64,000 bases of DNA from JAEZDP01 sp964430855 (GTDB lineage Bacteria > Acidobacteriota > Vicinamibacteria > Vicinamibacterales > Vicinamibacteraceae): NCBI GenBank assembly GCA_964430855.1, contig CAYSHC010000005.1, positions 1 through 64,000 on the forward strand. The letters are read 5' to 3'. The notes under the pieces were generated by a model. It saw nothing but the letters and a program-made list of their open reading frames with translations. It was not told where the DNA came from and searched no databases. Below are positions 1-8,439 of the stretch, piece after piece; position 1 is the stretch's first letter, and each line of letters begins with the position of its first letter. Position numbers and translations under genes: made by a program.

Positions 1-89
1 CCGGCCTGACCGACCCCAACTTCATGCGGATCCGGTCGCTGGCGCGCGCGCCGCGCACGATCCAGCTGGGCATCCGCTTCCAGTTCTGA
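1..89 (+). CDS. C-terminal end of an outer-membrane (TonB-dependent receptor type) protein, partial
   Basis: Only the last 28 codons are present, read from base 3 to the TGA at 87-89. The peptide ends IQLGIRFQF: alternating hydrophobic residues with a terminal aromatic residue, the usual last beta-strand (BAM recognition) signature of outer-membrane barrels. The stretch PRTIQLGIRFQF resembles the end of Oar/carboxypeptidase-like TonB-dependent receptors of Acidobacteria. The rest of the gene lies upstream of the window, so the substrate cannot be judged. Confidence 0.6.
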   Translation, partial: GLTDPNFMRIRSLARAPRTIQLGIRFQF

Positions 90-98
90 CGTCCATCG

Positions 99-130
99 CC
101 CGGTGACCGCCCCTGCGGCGCGTCACCGGG
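99..130. terminator. Stem-loop downstream of the receptor gene
   Basis: CCCGGTGAC (99-107) and GTCACCGGG (122-130) form a perfect 9-bp stem with a 14-base loop, ten bases after the stop codon. There is no U-run, so it may be a Rho-dependent or 3'-protective hairpin rather than a classical intrinsic terminator. Confidence 0.5.
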
Positions 131-148
131 CCTTCCCGGGATCTGCTC

Positions 149-1255
149 ATGCTTCGTTCGTTTCGTATCTGCGGCGCCATCGCCGTACTTGCGTCAGCCC
201 TGGCCTGCGGAGCGCCCGATCGGCCGGCGTCGTCCTCACAGGCGCCCGCGCCCGAGGCGGTGCCGGCCTTCGAGTCGATCCGCAAGATCGACGTCCACTC
301 GCACGTCTTCGAAGACATCCCGGCGCTGCACGACATGCTGCGCCGCATCGACGTCCACATCATCAACATCTGCAACCCCGGCACCGACGGGCACCTGGCG
401 TTCATGCACCGCACCGCGAAGGCGCTCGCCGACGCACACCCGGACCGCTACTCGTGGGCCTCGACCTTCGACCTCGTCACGCGGGACGAGCCGGGGTGGG
501 CGGCGCGGGTGACAGAAGCGCTCGACCGGACGTTTGCCGACGGCGCGGTGATGACCAAGATCTGGAAGGAAGTCGGGCTCGAGCTGAAGAAGCCTGACGG
601 CAGCTTCCTGATGCCGGACGACCCGCTGCTCGACCCGGTGTACGCGCACCTGGCCGAGCGCGGCAAGCCGCTGCTCGCCCACCTCGCCGAACCGCGCGAG
701 GCGTGGCTGCCCCTCGATCCCGGAGGGCTGCACTACAACTACTACTCGCGCAACCCGCAGTGGCACCTGTACGGGAAGCCCGAGTTCCCCAGCCACGAGG
801 CGCTGATGGACGCCCGTGACAACCTCGTGCGCAAGCACCCCACACTGACCGTGATCGGGGCGCACCTCGGCAGCATGGAGCACGACGTGGACGAGGTCGC
901 CAGGCGGCTGGACGCGTATCCGAACTTCCACGTCGAGGTGTCGGCCCGCACGCGCAACCTCACGCGCCAGCCCGCCGAGAAGGTCCGCGCGTTCTTCCTC
1001 AAGTACCAGGACCGGATCCTCTACGGCGTCGACCGCTCGTGGCGGCCGCACAGGACGCCGGACGTGACGCCCACCGACGAGCAGCGCGCGAGCTTCGTCG
1101 ACGCGCTCGAGGCCCAGTACCGGCGCGACTGGGCGTATTACGCCGGGTCGGGCCTGGTGCAGTACGGGGATGCGGAAGTGGAGGCGCTCGCCCTGCCGCG
1201 CGAGGTGCTCGAGAAGCTCTATTTCCGCAACGCGGAGCGGCTGATCCTCAAGTAG
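149..1255 (+). CDS. Exported amidohydrolase (amidohydrolase_2 / PF04909 type)
   Basis: The protein has 368 residues. A hydrophobic leader runs to a cysteine (SALAC, about residue 20), a near-lipobox that suggests an exported, possibly lipid-anchored enzyme. The metal-dependent hydrolase signature follows: DVHSHVF with H50 and H52, then a conserved late histidine in IGAHLGSMEHD and an aspartate in ILYGVDRSW, in the order expected for a TIM-barrel amidohydrolase. Family members hydrolyse or decarboxylate small carboxylic or cyclic substrates; the substrate here is unknown. The gene stands alone and converges on the next gene across a strong hairpin. Confidence 0.75.
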   Translation: MLRSFRICGAIAVLASALACGAPDRPASSSQAPAPEAVPAFESIRKIDVHSHVFEDIPALHDMLRRIDVHIINICNPGTDGHLAFMHRTAKALADAHPDRYSWASTFDLVTRDEPGWAARVTEALDRTFADGAVMTKIWKEVGLELKKPDGSFLMPDDPLLDPVYAHLAERGKPLLAHLAEPREAWLPLDPGGLHYNYYSRNPQWHLYGKPEFPSHEALMDARDNLVRKHPTLTVIGAHLGSMEHDVDEVARRLDAYPNFHVEVSARTRNLTRQPAEKVRAFFLKYQDRILYGVDRSWRPHRTPDVTPTDEQRASFVDALEAQYRRDWAYYAGSGLVQYGDAEVEALALPREVLEKLYFRNAERLILK

Positions 1256-1266
1256 CGACAGCGGAG

Positions 1267-1290
1267 CCGGGCCGTCAGCGGACGGCCCGG
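1267..1290. terminator. Bidirectional terminator-like hairpin between convergent genes
   Basis: CCGGGCCGTC (1267-1276), loop AGCG, GACGGCCCGG (1281-1290): a perfect 10-bp stem between the amidohydrolase and the convergent hydrolase, overlapping the latter's stop codon. There is no clear U-tract on either side. Confidence 0.6.
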
Positions 1291-1988
1291 AGATCCGTGT
1301 CCACCGAGTCGGTGGGCGCGATGATCCGCGCGAGGAAGCTGCCGACCTCGTCGGCGAAGGCCTGCGTCCACTCGTGGCCGCCGGGCACCTCGCACGGCTC
1401 CACGGGGACGAAGCGGGACGCGAGCATCTCGAGGTCGGCCTGGTGCTTCTCGGCCGGGTAGCGCGTGTCGTCCCTGCCGCGCCCGACGAGGACAGGCGGA
1501 CACTCCACGAGCGGGCGCACGGCAATCTCCGGCGGCACGTCGCCGCCGAACGTGACGAGGCCGTCCACGCGGCGCCCGCCGAGCACGGCGGCCCGCCACG
1601 CCATCGCGGCGCCCTGCGAGAAGCCGAGGTACACCATGGCCTGCGGCTCTCCCGTCAGGTGCACGGCCTCGGTGACGACGCTGCGGACGTAGCGAAGGTT
1701 GTCGTCGATGAGCAGGTCGCGGTCCTGCGAGGTCATCCAGCTCGAGACGACCTGCCCTCCCCGCGAGTAGAACCGGTGCAGGCCCTGGATCGCCACGAGC
1801 ACCCACGACGCGCTGCCCGGGATCGCCTCGAGGCGACTCATCTGCGTCTCGGCCGACTCGGCATAGCCGTGGAACCCCACGAGCATCGGGCGGTTGCGCA
1901 GCGGGCCCCGCAGCTCCGACTCGGGCACCCTGATGAGGTACCGCCCATGGATGGGGGTCACGATCTGGTGTGTCTGATAGCCGGACAT
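1275..1988 (-). CDS. Alpha/beta hydrolase of the phospholipase/carboxylesterase type
   Basis: The protein has 237 residues, starting MSGYQTHQIV. It carries a nucleophile elbow GFSQG within YLGFSQGAAMAW, an acid residue in GRGRDDTRYP and a late histidine in GGHEWTQ, a complete Ser-Asp-His triad as in PF02230 esterases. No signal peptide is seen, so it is probably cytoplasmic. The open frame runs upstream to about 2324, but that extension reads antisense across the phosphodiesterase gene and has no hydrolase similarity, so the ATG at 1988 is preferred. The natural substrate is unknown. Confidence 0.8.
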   Translation of the reverse strand: MSGYQTHQIVTPIHGRYLIRVPESELRGPLRNRPMLVGFHGYAESAETQMSRLEAIPGSASWVLVAIQGLHRFYSRGGQVVSSWMTSQDRDLLIDDNLRYVRSVVTEAVHLTGEPQAMVYLGFSQGAAMAWRAAVLGGRRVDGLVTFGGDVPPEIAVRPLVECPPVLVGRGRDDTRYPAEKHQADLEMLASRFVPVEPCEVPGGHEWTQAFADEVGSFLARIIAPTDSVDTDLRAVR

Positions 1989-2072
1989 TGACGCGCCTCC
2001 CGTACAATCGCGGGGCAGACCGCCAGCGGTCAAGCTCATCCTCTGGCCTGAGGCCTTCCCGACACGCGTGCC

Positions 2073-2543
2073 ATGCCCCACCTCATCGGACTGATCTCCG
2101 ACACGCACGGCCTGCTGAGGCCGGAGGCGGCGGCGGCGCTGCACGGCGTCGAGCTGATTCTCCACGCGGGCGACGTCGGCAGCCGTGACGTGCTCATCGA
2201 GCTCGGCCTCGTCGCCCCCGTCCTCGCGGTGTATGGCAACGTCGACGACCCGTTCACGCCGGAGCTCGAGGAACAGCGGTACCTCGAGGTGGGCGGGTGG
2301 CGGCTGCTGGTGACGCACGGGCACCTCGTGCCTCGCCTCTCACCCGACACCATGCTCCGCCGGTTCGACGCGCGGGTCATCGTCTACGGGCACACGCATC
2401 GTGCACTGGTGCACCGCGCCGGCGGGCGGCTGGTCGTGAACCCCGGCGCCGCCGGCCCGCGCCGGTTCGACATCGTCCCGTCGGTGGCGCGCTTGACGCT
2501 GGCCGCCGACGACGCGCACGTCGAGATCATCCCGCTGGGGTGA
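2073..2543 (+). CDS. YfcE/MJ0936-family metallophosphoesterase
   Basis: The protein has 156 residues with all metal-binding motifs of the small calcineurin-like phosphodiesterases in order: SDTHG near the N-terminus, HAGDVG, GNVDD, THGH and GHTH. The length matches the YfcE family (about 160-185). Members hydrolyse phosphodiesters in vitro and the physiological substrate is usually unknown. It is divergent from the preceding hydrolase. A TACAAT hexamer at 2003-2008 could be its -10. Its last 17 bases overlap the convergent pgl gene. Confidence 0.88.
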   Translation: MPHLIGLISDTHGLLRPEAAAALHGVELILHAGDVGSRDVLIELGLVAPVLAVYGNVDDPFTPELEEQRYLEVGGWRLLVTHGHLVPRLSPDTMLRRFDARVIVYGHTHRALVHRAGGRLVVNPGAAGPRRFDIVPSVARLTLAADDAHVEIIPLG

Positions 2544-3318
2544 CGGGTGCGACGGGTCCGAAGACCGCCCCGGCGTCCACGAACCAGGCGACGTCGCCGC
2601 GCGCGAACTCGAGCAGTCGGACGGGCAGCACGTCGACGGGCGCGGCGGCCGTGAGCGCGCCGGCCAGGGCCTGCTGTTTCGCCTCGCCCGTCACGAGGAG
2701 GAGGACGGCGGCCGCGGCCCGCAGCATGGCGGGGGTCAGCGTCAGGCGCCACGCGTCGAGCGCCGGCACGTGGACGGCGGCGCACCAGTGCCCGACCGTG
2801 TCGCGCGCGTCGGCAGCGTCGAGCAGCGGGCTGCCGGGAAAGATCGACGCGGTATGGCCGTCGGTGCCCATGCCGAGCACGAGCACGTCGAGCAGGGGCG
2901 ACCGGCGTCCCAGACGTTCGGCCTGCCTGCGCAGCGCCTCGTCGTACCGCTCGGCGGCCTCCTCGGGGGCCAGTTCACCCTCGAGCCGGTGCACGTGCGC
3001 GGGCGGAATCGGCACGTGCCGCAGCAGCGTCTCCCGCGCCATGGCGAAGTTGCTGTCCTGGTGGTCGGGCGGCACGCAGCGCTCGTCGCCGAACCAGACG
3101 TGGACGTGGGGCCAGCCCTCGAACGACGAGGCCGCCAGCGCCGCGTGCAGGAGGCGCGGCGTGCTGCCACCGGCCAGGCACAGATGCGCCTCGCTGCGCC
3201 AGGACAGCGCCGCCTCGAGCAGCGCGACGATCTCGGCGGCGGCCGCCTGCGCGACGGCCTCCGGCGAGGCCGCAAACCGCAGCGTGTGCGTCCGTCGGGC
3301 CGCGGTGGTGCCGTTCAT
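2527..3318 (-). CDS. pgl: 6-phosphogluconolactonase
   Basis: The protein has 263 residues, starting MNGTTAARRT. It is a SugarP_isomerase/DevB-type lactonase with LAGGSTPRLL near residue 50, WFGDERCVPPDHQDSN, and the catalytic-region motif GMGTDGHTASIFPGS. It hydrolyses 6-phosphogluconolactone to 6-phosphogluconate, the second step of the oxidative pentose phosphate pathway. Its ATG overlaps the zwf stop codon (ATGA, 3315-3318), so it is very probably translated by coupling with zwf. The frame is open 102 bases further upstream, but that part is antisense-like and inside zwf. Confidence 0.92.
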   Translation of the reverse strand: MNGTTAARRTHTLRFAASPEAVAQAAAAEIVALLEAALSWRSEAHLCLAGGSTPRLLHAALAASSFEGWPHVHVWFGDERCVPPDHQDSNFAMARETLLRHVPIPPAHVHRLEGELAPEEAAERYDEALRRQAERLGRRSPLLDVLVLGMGTDGHTASIFPGSPLLDAADARDTVGHWCAAVHVPALDAWRLTLTPAMLRAAAAVLLLVTGEAKQQALAGALTAAAPVDVLPVRLLEFARGDVAWFVDAGAVFGPVAPVTPAG

Positions 3319-4829
3319 GGCCGCCGCCACACGCGCCCGTCGCGCTCGAGCAGCTCGTGGGCGGCCTCCGGCCCCCACGTGCCGGCCTCGTAGGTCTCGG
3401 GCCTGCCGCCGCGCTCCCATGCCTCGAGCAGCGGCATCACCACACGCCAGCCGACGTCCACGCTGTCGGCGCGGTGGAAGAGAGTCTGGTCGCCCTGCAA
3501 CGCGTCATGCAGCAGCGTCTCGTAGCCCGTCGAGGCACGCGTCCCGAAGAACTCGTCGTACTTGAAGTCCATGTTGACCGTCTGGATCGCCAGCGACTGA
3601 CCGGGCGTCTTCGCCTCGAAGCGCAGCGAGATCCCTTCGTCGGGCTGCACGCGCACCACGAGGACGTTGGCATCGATGCGCGGCACGCACGTGTCGCGGA
3701 ACATCACAAACGGCGGCTGCTTGAACACCACCGCGATCTCCGACACCCGTCGCGGCATCCGCTTGCCGGTACGCAGGTAGAACGGCACGCCCGCCCATCG
3801 CCATGTCTCGACGAGCAGGCGCATGGCGACGAACGTCTCGGTGGCCGACCGCTCGGCCACCTTCGGCTCGTCGAGGTAGCCGGGCACCTTCCGGCCACCG
3901 ACGGTGCCTGCCGCGTACTGGCCGCGGACGACATCGCGCTCCACGGCCGCCGGCGTGAACGGCACAATCGCCTGGAGCACCTTGATGCGCTCGTCGCGCA
4001 CCTCGTCGGCGACAAACGAGATCGGCGGCTCCATCGCCGTGAGCGCCAGCAGCATGAACAGGTGGTTCTGCACCATGTCGCGCAGCGCGCCCGCCCCGTC
4101 GTAGTACCCGCCGCGATCGCCGATCCCGTCAGCCTCGGCGACGGTGATCTGCACGTGGTCGACATAGCGCCGGTTCCAGATCGGCTCGAAGACGGCATTG
4201 GCGAACCTGAAGATCATCAGGTTCTGCACCGTCTCCTTTCCGAGATAGTGGTCGATCCTGTAGATCTGCGACTCGCGCATCACGCGCCCGAGCGTGTCGT
4301 TGAGCGCCTGCGCCGACGCGCGATCGCGGCCGAACGGCTTCTCGATGATCACGCGGCGCCAGCCGCGATCTTCCGCAAGCAGGCCGTTGCGTCCGAGCGC
4401 CTCGGCGACCGGTCCGAAGACCTGCGGCGGCGTCGCCAGGTAGAAGAGCGCGTTGGCGGGCTTCTGTGCGTTGCCGGCCCACTCCTCGATGACGCGTCCG
4501 ATCTCGCGGTAGACATCGTCCTCGTCGGTGTCGCCGACGACGAAGCGGAGCCGCTCGCCGAGCCAGGTCCGAATCTCCGCGTGGTCCGCCTCGCCGTCGA
4601 GCCTGCCAAGCAGCGCCTCGCGCAGCTCGTCCTCCTCGGCCGGACGCCGCAGCACGCCGAGCACCAGCATCTCGTCGGGCAGCAGGCCCGACGCCCGGAG
4701 GTTGCCGAACGCCGGCAGGAGCTTGCGCTCGGCCAGGTCGCCGCTCACGCCGAAGATCACGACAACGGCCGGGTCGGCGACGAGCGTCGCCCTTCCGCCG
4801 GGACGGACCGACGGCGGCAGCAGGTTCAC
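3315..4829 (-). CDS. zwf: Glucose-6-phosphate 1-dehydrogenase
   Basis: The protein has 504 residues from a GTG start. The nucleotide-binding motif GVSGDLAERKLLPAF sits at the N-terminus, the active-site motif RIDHYLGKETVQN in the middle, and the conserved PFYLRTGKRM stretch towards the C-terminal half. It oxidises glucose 6-phosphate to 6-phosphogluconolactone with reduction of NADP. The start is fixed by a GTGA overlap with the gnd stop (4826-4829). The reading frame continues upstream inside gnd, but the 504-residue form matches the family length. It is the third gene of a four-gene pentose phosphate operon. Confidence 0.95.
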   Translation of the reverse strand: MNLLPPSVRPGGRATLVADPAVVVIFGVSGDLAERKLLPAFGNLRASGLLPDEMLVLGVLRRPAEEDELREALLGRLDGEADHAEIRTWLGERLRFVVGDTDEDDVYREIGRVIEEWAGNAQKPANALFYLATPPQVFGPVAEALGRNGLLAEDRGWRRVIIEKPFGRDRASAQALNDTLGRVMRESQIYRIDHYLGKETVQNLMIFRFANAVFEPIWNRRYVDHVQITVAEADGIGDRGGYYDGAGALRDMVQNHLFMLLALTAMEPPISFVADEVRDERIKVLQAIVPFTPAAVERDVVRGQYAAGTVGGRKVPGYLDEPKVAERSATETFVAMRLLVETWRWAGVPFYLRTGKRMPRRVSEIAVVFKQPPFVMFRDTCVPRIDANVLVVRVQPDEGISLRFEAKTPGQSLAIQTVNMDFKYDEFFGTRASTGYETLLHDALQGDQTLFHRADSVDVGWRVVMPLLEAWERGGRPETYEAGTWGPEAAHELLERDGRVWRRP

Positions 4830-5812
4830 GCGCGCCCTCCCGGCTCGACGTGGCCGCCGAACTTCTCGCGCATGGCCGACAGCATCTTGTCGGCGAAGCT
4901 GGCCTCCTGCCTCGACCGGAAGCGCGTGTAGAGCGCCGCCGTGAGCACGTGGGCGGGCACGGCGGCCTCGACGGCCGTCTGCACCGTCCAGCGCCCCTCG
5001 CCCGAGTCCTGCACGTAGCCCGAGTAGCGGTCGAGATCCGGCTGCTCGAGCAGGGCCTGGGCCGTCAGATCGAGCAGCCACGACGTGACGACGCTGCCGC
5101 GCCGCCACACCTCGGCGATGGCGCCGACGTCGAGGGTGTACCGCCACGCCTCGGGCACGTGCGCCTCCCGCACGCTGCGCATCAGGTCGAACCCCTCCGC
5201 GAAGGCCTGCATCATGCCGTACTCGATGCCGTTGTGCACCATCTTGACGAAGTGCCCGGCGCCGACCGGACCGCAGTGCAGCCAGCCTTCCTCGGCAGTG
5301 CCCGGCGTCGAGTCGTCGCGCCCGGGCGTGCGCGGGATGTCGCCGCGTCCGGGCGCGAGGGCGCGGAAGATCGGCGCCAGCCGCTCCACCGCCGCCGCGG
5401 GACCGCCGATCATCAGGCAGTAGCCGCGTTCGAGGCCCCACACGCCGCCGCTCGTCCCGACGTCGAGGTAGTCGATGCCGCGCTCCGCCAGGCGCGCGGC
5501 GCGGGCGATGTCGTCCTTGAAGTACGTGTTGCCGCCGTCGATCACCACGTCGCCCGGCGACAGCACGTCGGCCAGCGTCGAGACGACGGCGTCGGTGGCC
5601 GCGCCGGCAGGCACCATGGACCACACGGCGCGCGGCGCGTCGAGCGCGCCGGCCAGCCCGGAGAGGTCGTCCACCGCACGCGCCCCCGCCTCGACGAGCG
5701 GCGCGGCAGAGGACGGGTCGCGGTCGTACACGACCACGTCGTGGCCGGCCGCCAGCAGGCGGCGGGCCATGTTGGCGCCCATGCGCCCGAGTCCGATCAT
5801 CGCGATTTGCAT
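4826..5812 (-). CDS. gnd: 6-phosphogluconate dehydrogenase, decarboxylating (short form)
   Basis: The protein has 328 residues. The Rossmann motif IGLGRMGANMARRL lies at the N-terminus. DGGNTYFKDD and the substrate-binding GTSGGVWGLERGY follow, then the catalytic segment GHFVKMVHNGIEYGMMQ. The length is that of the short, typically NAD-linked Gnd (YqeC-like) and not the 470-residue enzyme. It converts 6-phosphogluconate to ribulose 5-phosphate and CO2. Two ATGs stand in tandem (5815 and 5812). AAGGA lies 7 bases before the second and only 4 before the first, so the second is chosen. It starts 10 bases after the pgi stop. Confidence 0.93.
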   Translation of the reverse strand: MQIAMIGLGRMGANMARRLLAAGHDVVVYDRDPSSAAPLVEAGARAVDDLSGLAGALDAPRAVWSMVPAGAATDAVVSTLADVLSPGDVVIDGGNTYFKDDIARAARLAERGIDYLDVGTSGGVWGLERGYCLMIGGPAAAVERLAPIFRALAPGRGDIPRTPGRDDSTPGTAEEGWLHCGPVGAGHFVKMVHNGIEYGMMQAFAEGFDLMRSVREAHVPEAWRYTLDVGAIAEVWRRGSVVTSWLLDLTAQALLEQPDLDRYSGYVQDSGEGRWTVQTAVEAAVPAHVLTAALYTRFRSRQEASFADKMLSAMREKFGGHVEPGGRA

Positions 5813-5822
5813 CATCGTGTCC

Positions 5823-7538
5823 TTACGCATCACCGAGCGCGGCCGCGACGGCGGCCTCCAGCGCGGCCAGGCCCTGCTCGACGTCGTGCAGGTGCACGCG
5901 GAGCGCGCGCCGGCCGCGCTCCGACAGCACCTCGAAGTCGCCACGGGCCTGCGCGGCCTTGACCACGCCGAAGGTGTAGCGCTGGCCGGGCACGGGCAGG
6001 TCGGCCGCGTCGTGGCACGTCACCTGAAGGAACACGCCCGAGTTCGGCCCGCCCTTGTAAGCCTGCCCCGTCGAATGCAGGAAGCGGGGCCCGAACCCGA
6101 GGCACGTGGCCACGCGGCGCGCATCGCGCACGCGGTGCCTGATCTCCTGGAGCCGCGCCTGATGCGCGTCGGTCATGTCGAGATAGGCCAGCAGCGCGAA
6201 GTAGTCGCCGGCCCCCGCGCGCGCCAGATGGCGGCCCAGCACGGCCTCGACGCTCGCTGGCTCGCCGAGCGCGGCGCCGTTGGCCGGGTCGGCAAAGAGC
6301 GACAGCAGGCCGTCGGAGACGAGCGGCTGCTCGGAGGGCAGCTCGCCCGACGCTTCGTAGGCCTCGGTCAGCGCGCGGGTCTTCACCTTGCTCGCCTCGA
6401 CGTCCGGCTGGTCGAACGGGTTGATGCCCAGCACCGCCCCGGCCACCGCCGTGGCCACTTCCCAGCGGAAGAACTCCTGGGCCAGGCCGTACCTGTCGGC
6501 GATGTCGATGCGCACGACGGGGTGCCCGCTGCGGTTGAGCGCGTCGACGAACGCGTCCTGGTCGGCATCGGGCTCGGGCGCGTACCGCAGATAGGCGAAC
6601 ACGCGGTCGTCGCCGTAGACGCGCGGCGCGCCCGGGCGCTCGAGATTCACGGGGATGATCGCCGTACCCTGCTTGCCCGTGGACTCGGCCACGAGCTGCT
6701 CGAGCCAGGCGCCAAGCGGTGCCACGACGGGCGAGGCGACGATCGTCAGCTTGTCGCGACCGGCACGGGCCGCCTCGCCGAGGACGACGCCCAGCGCGAC
6801 GCCGGGGTTGTCGCTCGCACGCGTCTCGCGACACGCCGCGGCCATCGACGCCGCTTCCGCGAGGAAGCGGTCGAGGTCCACGCCGATGAGCGCGGCCGGC
6901 ACCGTGCCGAACGCCGACAGCACCGAGTAGCGCCCGCCGATCTCGGGCACGCCGTGCGCGATGGCCCGGAAGCCATCCTCGCGGGCAATCCGCTCCATCC
7001 GGGAGCCCGGGTCGGTGATCGCGACGAAATGGCGACCCGCCTGTTCGTCGCCCACGACCTCGCGCATCCGCGCGAAGAAGTGCTGCTTGAAGATGTTGGG
7101 CTCGAGCGTGCTGCCCGACTTCGACGCGACGATGACGAGCGTGCGCGCCAGGTCGAGGGCCGCGTCGATCCTGCGCACCTGCGCCGGGTCGGTCGAGTCG
7201 AGCACGTGCAGGCGCGGCGCGCCGGGCGCCGGCCCGATGATTGCGCCGACGACCTCGGGGCCGAGGCTCGACCCGCCCATGCCGAGCAGCAGCACGTCGG
7301 TGAAGCCGTCGGCACGGACCGCGTCGGCGAGGGCGCGGCGCTCACCGATGGCCGCGCGCTGGGCGCTGATGACGTCGAGCCAGGCGAGCCAGCGGTCCTC
7401 GCCGCTGTTGGTCCAGAGAGCCGGGTCCTTCGCCCAGAGGCGGTCGACCAGCCCCTCGGTGGTCCAGGCGTCCAGCCGGCGCGCGATGGCGTCGGCCAGC
7501 GAAGCGGAGTGCAGCGACAGGGGTGGTGTGGATGTCAC
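5823..7538 (-). CDS. pgi: Glucose-6-phosphate isomerase of the transaldolase-fusion type, isomerase part only
   Basis: The protein has 571 residues from a GTG start. Sugar-isomerase (SIS) motifs appear in order: LLGMGGSSLGPEV, LDSTDPAQV, ASKSGSTLEPN, ITDPGSRME, PEIGGRYSVLSAFG. This sequence type is normally the C-terminal half of bifunctional transaldolase/phosphoglucose isomerase proteins of about 950 residues. Here the transaldolase half is absent and another gene lies directly upstream. It interconverts glucose and fructose 6-phosphate, feeding zwf. No Shine-Dalgarno is seen at the GTG, so the exact start is less certain than the function. Confidence 0.88.
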   Translation of the reverse strand: MTSTPPLSLHSASLADAIARRLDAWTTEGLVDRLWAKDPALWTNSGEDRWLAWLDVISAQRAAIGERRALADAVRADGFTDVLLLGMGGSSLGPEVVGAIIGPAPGAPRLHVLDSTDPAQVRRIDAALDLARTLVIVASKSGSTLEPNIFKQHFFARMREVVGDEQAGRHFVAITDPGSRMERIAREDGFRAIAHGVPEIGGRYSVLSAFGTVPAALIGVDLDRFLAEAASMAAACRETRASDNPGVALGVVLGEAARAGRDKLTIVASPVVAPLGAWLEQLVAESTGKQGTAIIPVNLERPGAPRVYGDDRVFAYLRYAPEPDADQDAFVDALNRSGHPVVRIDIADRYGLAQEFFRWEVATAVAGAVLGINPFDQPDVEASKVKTRALTEAYEASGELPSEQPLVSDGLLSLFADPANGAALGEPASVEAVLGRHLARAGAGDYFALLAYLDMTDAHQARLQEIRHRVRDARRVATCLGFGPRFLHSTGQAYKGGPNSGVFLQVTCHDAADLPVPGQRYTFGVVKAAQARGDFEVLSERGRRALRVHLHDVEQGLAALEAAVAAALGDA

Positions 7539-7555
7539 TGCGACAGTGTATCCGC

Positions 7556-8323
7556 TCAGCGTTTCTTCGCGCCGCGCCGGGCCGGCGCGTCCTTCCGCTT
7601 CCCGGTGCCCGCCCCGCCGGCGCCGCCGGGCTCGGGCTCCACCGCCTCGAGCTTCGAGAGAATGGAGGCCAGCGTCTCGATCGACGGGTCCCCTGTCGCG
7701 CCCGGGTTGCTCAGCCAGACGTCGGGCGCCTTCTGCGCGAGGATGTCGCGGAAGCCGCCCTCGCTCTTGACGCTGTGCGGCGCGAAAGTCGTGATGTCGA
7801 GCGGGCCGGCCCAGTCGTCCTTGTGCTTGATGAGCAGCCACGAACGCCCCGAGTCGCTGCCCCGCCCGGCCCGGTTGCCGTACCCGCGCGTGCGCACGAG
7901 CACCCACGAGCCCTTGAGCTTGTAGCCGTCGAGCGTGAACTTGAGGTCGCCCTTGGCCAGCGCCGCCTCGACGTCATCGGTCTCGGGTGTCCAGGTGCCG
8001 TAGTCCCACAGCATCACGACCCCCGCGCCGTAGCCCTCGGGGATGACGCCCTCGAAGTCGCCGTACTCGATCGGGTGGTCCTCGGTCTGCATCGCGAGCC
8101 GCTTGACCGACGGGTCGAGCGACGGCCCCTTCGGCACCGCCCACGACAGCAGGACGCCGTTGTGCTCGAGGCGGAAGTCGTAGTGCAACTGGGTCGCCAG
8201 GTGCTTCTGCACGCAGAAGTACCCGCCGGGCTCGCGTCGTCGTCGCGAGACGACGGCCTCGTCGCCGGCCGGTTCCGGCGTGGAGGTGAAGTTGCGCTTC
8301 CGCCGGTACTCGTCGAGGGCCAT
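7556..8323 (-). CDS. Stand-alone LigD-type 3'-phosphoesterase (PE) domain protein
   Basis: The protein has 255 residues, starting MALDEYRRKR. The LigD_N 3'-phosphoesterase core is clear: HYDFRLEHNGVLLSWAVPKG, EDHPIEYGDFEGVIPEGYG and KGSWVLVRT. In LigD this domain trims 3'-phosphates and 3'-ribonucleotides at double-strand break ends. The C-terminus is a Lys/Arg-rich tail (GTGKRKDAPARRGAKKR). No ligase or polymerase domain and no Ku gene is nearby. The stop lies 17 bases before the pgi GTG, so it may head the pentose phosphate transcript. Confidence 0.85.
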   Translation of the reverse strand: MALDEYRRKRNFTSTPEPAGDEAVVSRRRREPGGYFCVQKHLATQLHYDFRLEHNGVLLSWAVPKGPSLDPSVKRLAMQTEDHPIEYGDFEGVIPEGYGAGVVMLWDYGTWTPETDDVEAALAKGDLKFTLDGYKLKGSWVLVRTRGYGNRAGRGSDSGRSWLLIKHKDDWAGPLDITTFAPHSVKSEGGFRDILAQKAPDVWLSNPGATGDPSIETLASILSKLEAVEPEPGGAGGAGTGKRKDAPARRGAKKR

Positions 8324-8424
8324 GGGACATGATGCCAAGCAAGTGATGCCCGATGTCCAGTGATTCGTGCGGGCGACGCGCCGGCGGGTCAGCGTCCGCG
8401 GGCGGCACGCATCCATCGTGCGCG

Positions 8425-8430
8425 TAGAAT
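8425..8430 (+). promoter_or_regulatory. Predicted -10 element close to a start codon
   Basis: TAGAAT ends 9 bases before the ATG at 8440 and there is no Shine-Dalgarno sequence. This spacing would put transcription start within a few bases of the start codon, giving a leaderless or near-leaderless mRNA. Confidence 0.35.
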
Positions 8431-8439
8431 TCCCGGACG

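Noticed and set aside
1267..1290. A family 2 repeat at the first convergent gene pair
   Set aside because: The arms are in swapped order (GGCCGTC before GACGGCC), the loop differs, and there is no TAG lead, so it is treated as an ordinary terminator hairpin.
236..1525. Long antisense reading frames, for example 429 codons opposite the amidohydrolase, and similar ones across the window
   Set aside because: They are Arg/Pro/Ala-rich shadows produced by G+C-rich third positions of real genes and carry no motifs.
4829..5624. A fused Gnd-Zwf protein, because the zwf frame stays open into gnd
   Set aside because: The extension is out of frame with gnd and is Arg/Gly-rich shadow sequence. The GTGA overlap and family length fix the start at 4829.
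7556..8323. Complete LigD/Ku end-joining locus
   Set aside because: Only the phosphoesterase domain is present. No ligase, primase-polymerase or Ku gene is within the window.
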